This document shows positions 61,727 through 64,000 of a stretch of 64,000 bases of DNA, in pieces. Source of the DNA: JBGRPZ01 sp041725955 (GTDB lineage Bacteria > Bacteroidota > Bacteroidia > Bacteroidales > JBGRPZ01). How positions within the stretch are numbered: the first letter of the stretch is position 1; every line of letters starts with the position of its first letter. Under the pieces are notes generated by a model. It saw only the letters and a list, made by a program, of their open reading frames with translations, had not been told where the DNA came from and did no database searches. Location: assembly GCA_041725955.1 (NCBI GenBank), contig JBGRQE010000009.1:20174-84173 (forward strand). Direction: 5' to 3'. Position numbers and translations under genes: made by a program.

Positions 61727-63025
61727 ATGACTAATTCGAAAAACAATAATAAAGAAAAGATAATTCATGTCTTTGAAAATTGGTATGAGCAGGAAAGACA
61801 TATGTTTCGATCTCTTTACACTTATTTTCATGAACATCCTGAGTTGGCTTTTCAAGAAAGAAAAACTTCTGATCGATTGATTGAGCTTTTGCGTGAATTT
61901 GGTTTTTCTATTACTTCAGATTTGGGAAAAACAGGTTTTGTTGGAGAAAATAAAAATGGAGATGGTCCTTCTTTAATGTATCGTTCAGAGATGGATGGAC
62001 TTCCATTGACCGAAAGAAATGATGTTCCTTTTGCAAGTAGAGCTCGAGCTAAAAATTTAAAAGGCATAGAAACAGGTGTAATGCATGCATGTGGTCATGA
62101 TTTGCATATGACGATTATGTTAGGAATTGCTCGTTTTTTGTCCTTAAACACAAATCTGTGGAAAGGGAGTTTTTATTGCCTTGGTCAACCAGCAGAGGAG
62201 ATAGGTTCGGGTGCAAGAGCTATGATTAAAGATGGTTTGTTTAATCGTATAGGTGATATTGATTATTTATTGGCTATACACTTATTACCAACCTTAGCAT
62301 CAGGTGAATTAGGAATAAAGCAAGGAGCTGTTATGCCTGGTGTGCGTAATCTTAGAATAGTCTTTTTTGGAAAAGGAGCCCATGCCGGTGAGCCTTATTA
62401 TGGTAAAAATCCTGTTGTGATTGCAGCCAAAGCGATATTAAAATATCGAGAAATGATTGCGGCTTTACCCAAAGATAATAATGGAGAAGCTGCATTAATT
62501 TCGGTGGGTTCGATTCATTCTGGCAATGTATTTAATATAGTTCCCGATAAAGCTGTATTAGAATTATCGGTTAGAGCTTTCTCTGATGATATTTTAGATC
62601 GGGTAATAAATAAGATTAGATATTTATCTATTGAGGAAGCAAAAAATGCTGGACTTTCTGATGATATGATGCCAGAAGTTGTAGTATCAGCTAATATTCG
62701 TACTGAAGTTACAGTTAATGATCCTGAATTGACAACGATTTTACATAAATATATTTCGGAGGTAATTAAAAAAGATAATGTTAAATTAATTGAACCATTG
62801 ATGATCGGTGACGATTTTTGTCAATATTCTAAAGCCAATGAAAATATAAAATCGAGTATGGTTTTTCTTGGCGTTACTGAAGCCGAAAAGATTAGGCAGT
62901 ATAGAAAGCAAAAAAAACAGATTCCTTTTTTATTAGAATCTGATTTTCTTCCTGATTTTGAAAAGTCTTTTTATTTCGGAGTAAAGACAATGGTATACTC
63001 AATTTGTAATTTGTTAATTACCTGA
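61727..63025 (+). CDS. M20D amidohydrolase (hippurate hydrolase/aminoacylase-like)
   Basis: This 432-residue cytoplasmic enzyme has the M20D metallopeptidase fold. Residues 82-94 (SLMYRSEMDGLPL) match the RxDMDALP motif with Ser-Glu for Ala-Asp. Metal ligands are Cys122 and His124 (HACGHDLHM), then a glutamate pair (QPAEEIGSGA) and a C-terminal His. The lid domain begins GVRNLRIVFFGKGAHAGEP. Substrates of the family are N-acyl amino acids; which one is unknown. It is about 30 residues longer than bacterial homologues at the N-terminus. Its end overlaps the convergent peroxidase gene by 12 bases. Confidence 0.86.
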   Translation: MTNSKNNNKEKIIHVFENWYEQERHMFRSLYTYFHEHPELAFQERKTSDRLIELLREFGFSITSDLGKTGFVGENKNGDGPSLMYRSEMDGLPLTERNDVPFASRARAKNLKGIETGVMHACGHDLHMTIMLGIARFLSLNTNLWKGSFYCLGQPAEEIGSGARAMIKDGLFNRIGDIDYLLAIHLLPTLASGELGIKQGAVMPGVRNLRIVFFGKGAHAGEPYYGKNPVVIAAKAILKYREMIAALPKDNNGEAALISVGSIHSGNVFNIVPDKAVLELSVRAFSDDILDRVINKIRYLSIEEAKNAGLSDDMMPEVVVSANIRTEVTVNDPELTTILHKYISEVIKKDNVKLIEPLMIGDDFCQYSKANENIKSSMVFLGVTEAEKIRQYRKQKKQIPFLLESDFLPDFEKSFYFGVKTMVYSICNLLIT

Positions 63026-64000
63026 ATTATCTCCCGGTAACCTTTGAGGTTTACTATGTTCGGAGTTATTTAAAAACTCATCGTCACGAAGAGTTTTAAT
63101 AAAAGAAATTAGTTCTTTTTTTTCAGATTGTGTCAATTGAATTCCTTGGTTAGCAACGTGATGCATTAAAGGATCTATGTATTTTGAATTTTTTACTTCA
63201 TGTGAGTAAAATTCAATTACTCTCTCTAAGGTTTCGAACCTACCGTCATGCATATATGGTCCGCAAACTTCAATGTTTCTAAGAGTAGGGGCTTTGTAAG
63301 CTCCTAAATCCATAGGGTCTTTTGTATAGGAGAATCTGTCTCTTGGATCTTGGTTTTCTCCTGTGAATTCAACATCTTTACCATTATTATAAAACTTATT
63401 GGTTGTGAATAAAGGATTTCCACCACCACCATGGCAATGAAAACAATCAGCCCCTTCCTCAGTTCCAAATAAAACAAATCCTCTTAGCTCTTCTGGCGAT
63501 AATTGAACTTCTCCTCTTAAGTATTTATCAAATTTAGAATTGGCAGAAATTAATGTTCTTATAAATTGAGCAATAGCCTTACATACATAATCAAATTTAA
63601 TATCGGAGCTCCCAAAAGCTTTAAAGAATAGGTCTTTATATTCGGGAATACTGTTTAATATATTTTTCACCTTATTTGTATCTCCAGCAATTTCATGTTT
63701 TGCAAGTACAGACATCCAAACAAAATCTTCTAGCTCTCTCTTTTTTGGATTTGGATTGCTTGGGTGTAAAAAACCATTCCATCCATATCCATTAAAATTC
63801 CAAACAAGATTAATAAGTCCCATAGTCACATGAGGAGTTGCTTTTCCTGTTAAACCTATGGGATGTCCATTGATTGATTTAGGATGATTGACTCCTGCTT
63901 CAAAGTTGTTTTTCTGAATATGACAATTTGCACACGACATTAATGAATCTTTATGCAAGCGTCCTGATAACCTACCATCGTAAAATAAATATCGTCCAAG
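63014..64000 (-). CDS. Di-heme cytochrome c peroxidase/MauG-like, 5' end cut by window
   Basis: The frame remains open to the window edge: the minus strand at 63959-64000 reads LGRYLFYDGRLSGR directly before LHKDSLMSCANCH, the usual opening of cytochrome c peroxidases. The TTG at 63958 is therefore not the start; the signal peptide lies outside. Two heme-binding motifs are visible, CANCH and CFHCH (GADCFHCHGGGG), with APTLRNIEVCGPYMHDGR after the second, which is a family hallmark. It reduces hydrogen peroxide in the periplasm with electrons from a cytochrome, or acts as a MauG-like oxidase. It overlaps the amidohydrolase gene by 12 bases at its end. Confidence 0.88.
   Translation of the reverse strand, partial: LGRYLFYDGRLSGRLHKDSLMSCANCHIQKNNFEAGVNHPKSINGHPIGLTGKATPHVTMGLINLVWNFNGYGWNGFLHPSNPNPKKRELEDFVWMSVLAKHEIAGDTNKVKNILNSIPEYKDLFFKAFGSSDIKFDYVCKAIAQFIRTLISANSKFDKYLRGEVQLSPEELRGFVLFGTEEGADCFHCHGGGGNPLFTTNKFYNNGKDVEFTGENQDPRDRFSYTKDPMDLGAYKAPTLRNIEVCGPYMHDGRFETLERVIEFYSHEVKNSKYIDPLMHHVANQGIQLTQSEKKELISFIKTLRDDEFLNNSEHSKPQRLPGDNSGN

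Overview
The window is AT-rich chromosomal DNA from a Bacteroidota bacterium, most likely a marine or anaerobic Bacteroidales/Marinilabiliales-type organism. The evidence is a secreted protein with a type IX secretion C-terminal tail, TAnnTTTG-type -7 promoter elements (well placed in front of the RNase P RNA gene), lipid A biosynthesis, a TlpA thioredoxin with an N-terminal DUF4369-like region, and a fused GT3 glycogen synthase/GT35 phosphorylase of the kind found in this phylum. No species can be named from sequence alone. No tRNA, rRNA, CRISPR array, prophage or insertion sequence was seen.

Layout. 1-879: 3' part of an LpxD-like acyltransferase. 1096-4064: a minus-strand pair (TlpA-like thioredoxin, then an AsmA-like membrane protein). 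4065-5073: a long intergenic region holding repeat array A. 5074-7590: small poorly known proteins and an orphan spermidine-synthase-like methyltransferase. 7765-13559: two translationally coupled TPR sensor kinases, the second apparently catalytically dead. 13732-15744: fabG facing a receiver-kinase protein. 16175-25240: a four-gene storage-polysaccharide operon (debranching enzyme, GT4 synthase, GH57 amylase, GT3-GT35 fusion). 25298-33626: MIF-like protein, GH20 hexosaminidase, S9 peptidase, methyltransferase and a T9SS-exported protein. 33749-34047: palindrome array B. 34051-38857: an outer-membrane barrel with a giant TPR partner. 39192-39566: rnpB. 39779-45394: tatA, a MATE pump, a prolyl oligopeptidase, msrB and a small membrane protein. 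45492-51826: surface-polysaccharide genes (polymerase/ligase, two Wzz-like proteins, flippase, glycosyltransferase). 51857-58482: purD, a membrane protein, rnhB, a propeller protein and a lipoprotein. 58616-58832: repeat array C. 59029-60794: GDP-heptose-type hddC and hddA. 60941-64000: a small membrane protein, an M20 amidohydrolase and a truncated di-heme peroxidase.

The most unusual signal is non-coding: three intergenic arrays (A, B, C) built on an exact or near-exact 22-bp period with a self-complementary 6-10 bp core (CCTAGG, CCATGG or TTATAA). A and C are clearly the same element: same repeat unit, and the same two conserved boxes downstream at identical distances (22 and 63 bp from the start of the last unit). 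B is built from 10-bp perfect or near-perfect palindromes alternating with 12-bp AT-rich spacers, plus a 17-bp perfect hairpin. None can encode protein across its length. They resemble phased protein-binding arrays (two helical turns per unit), but their function is unknown.
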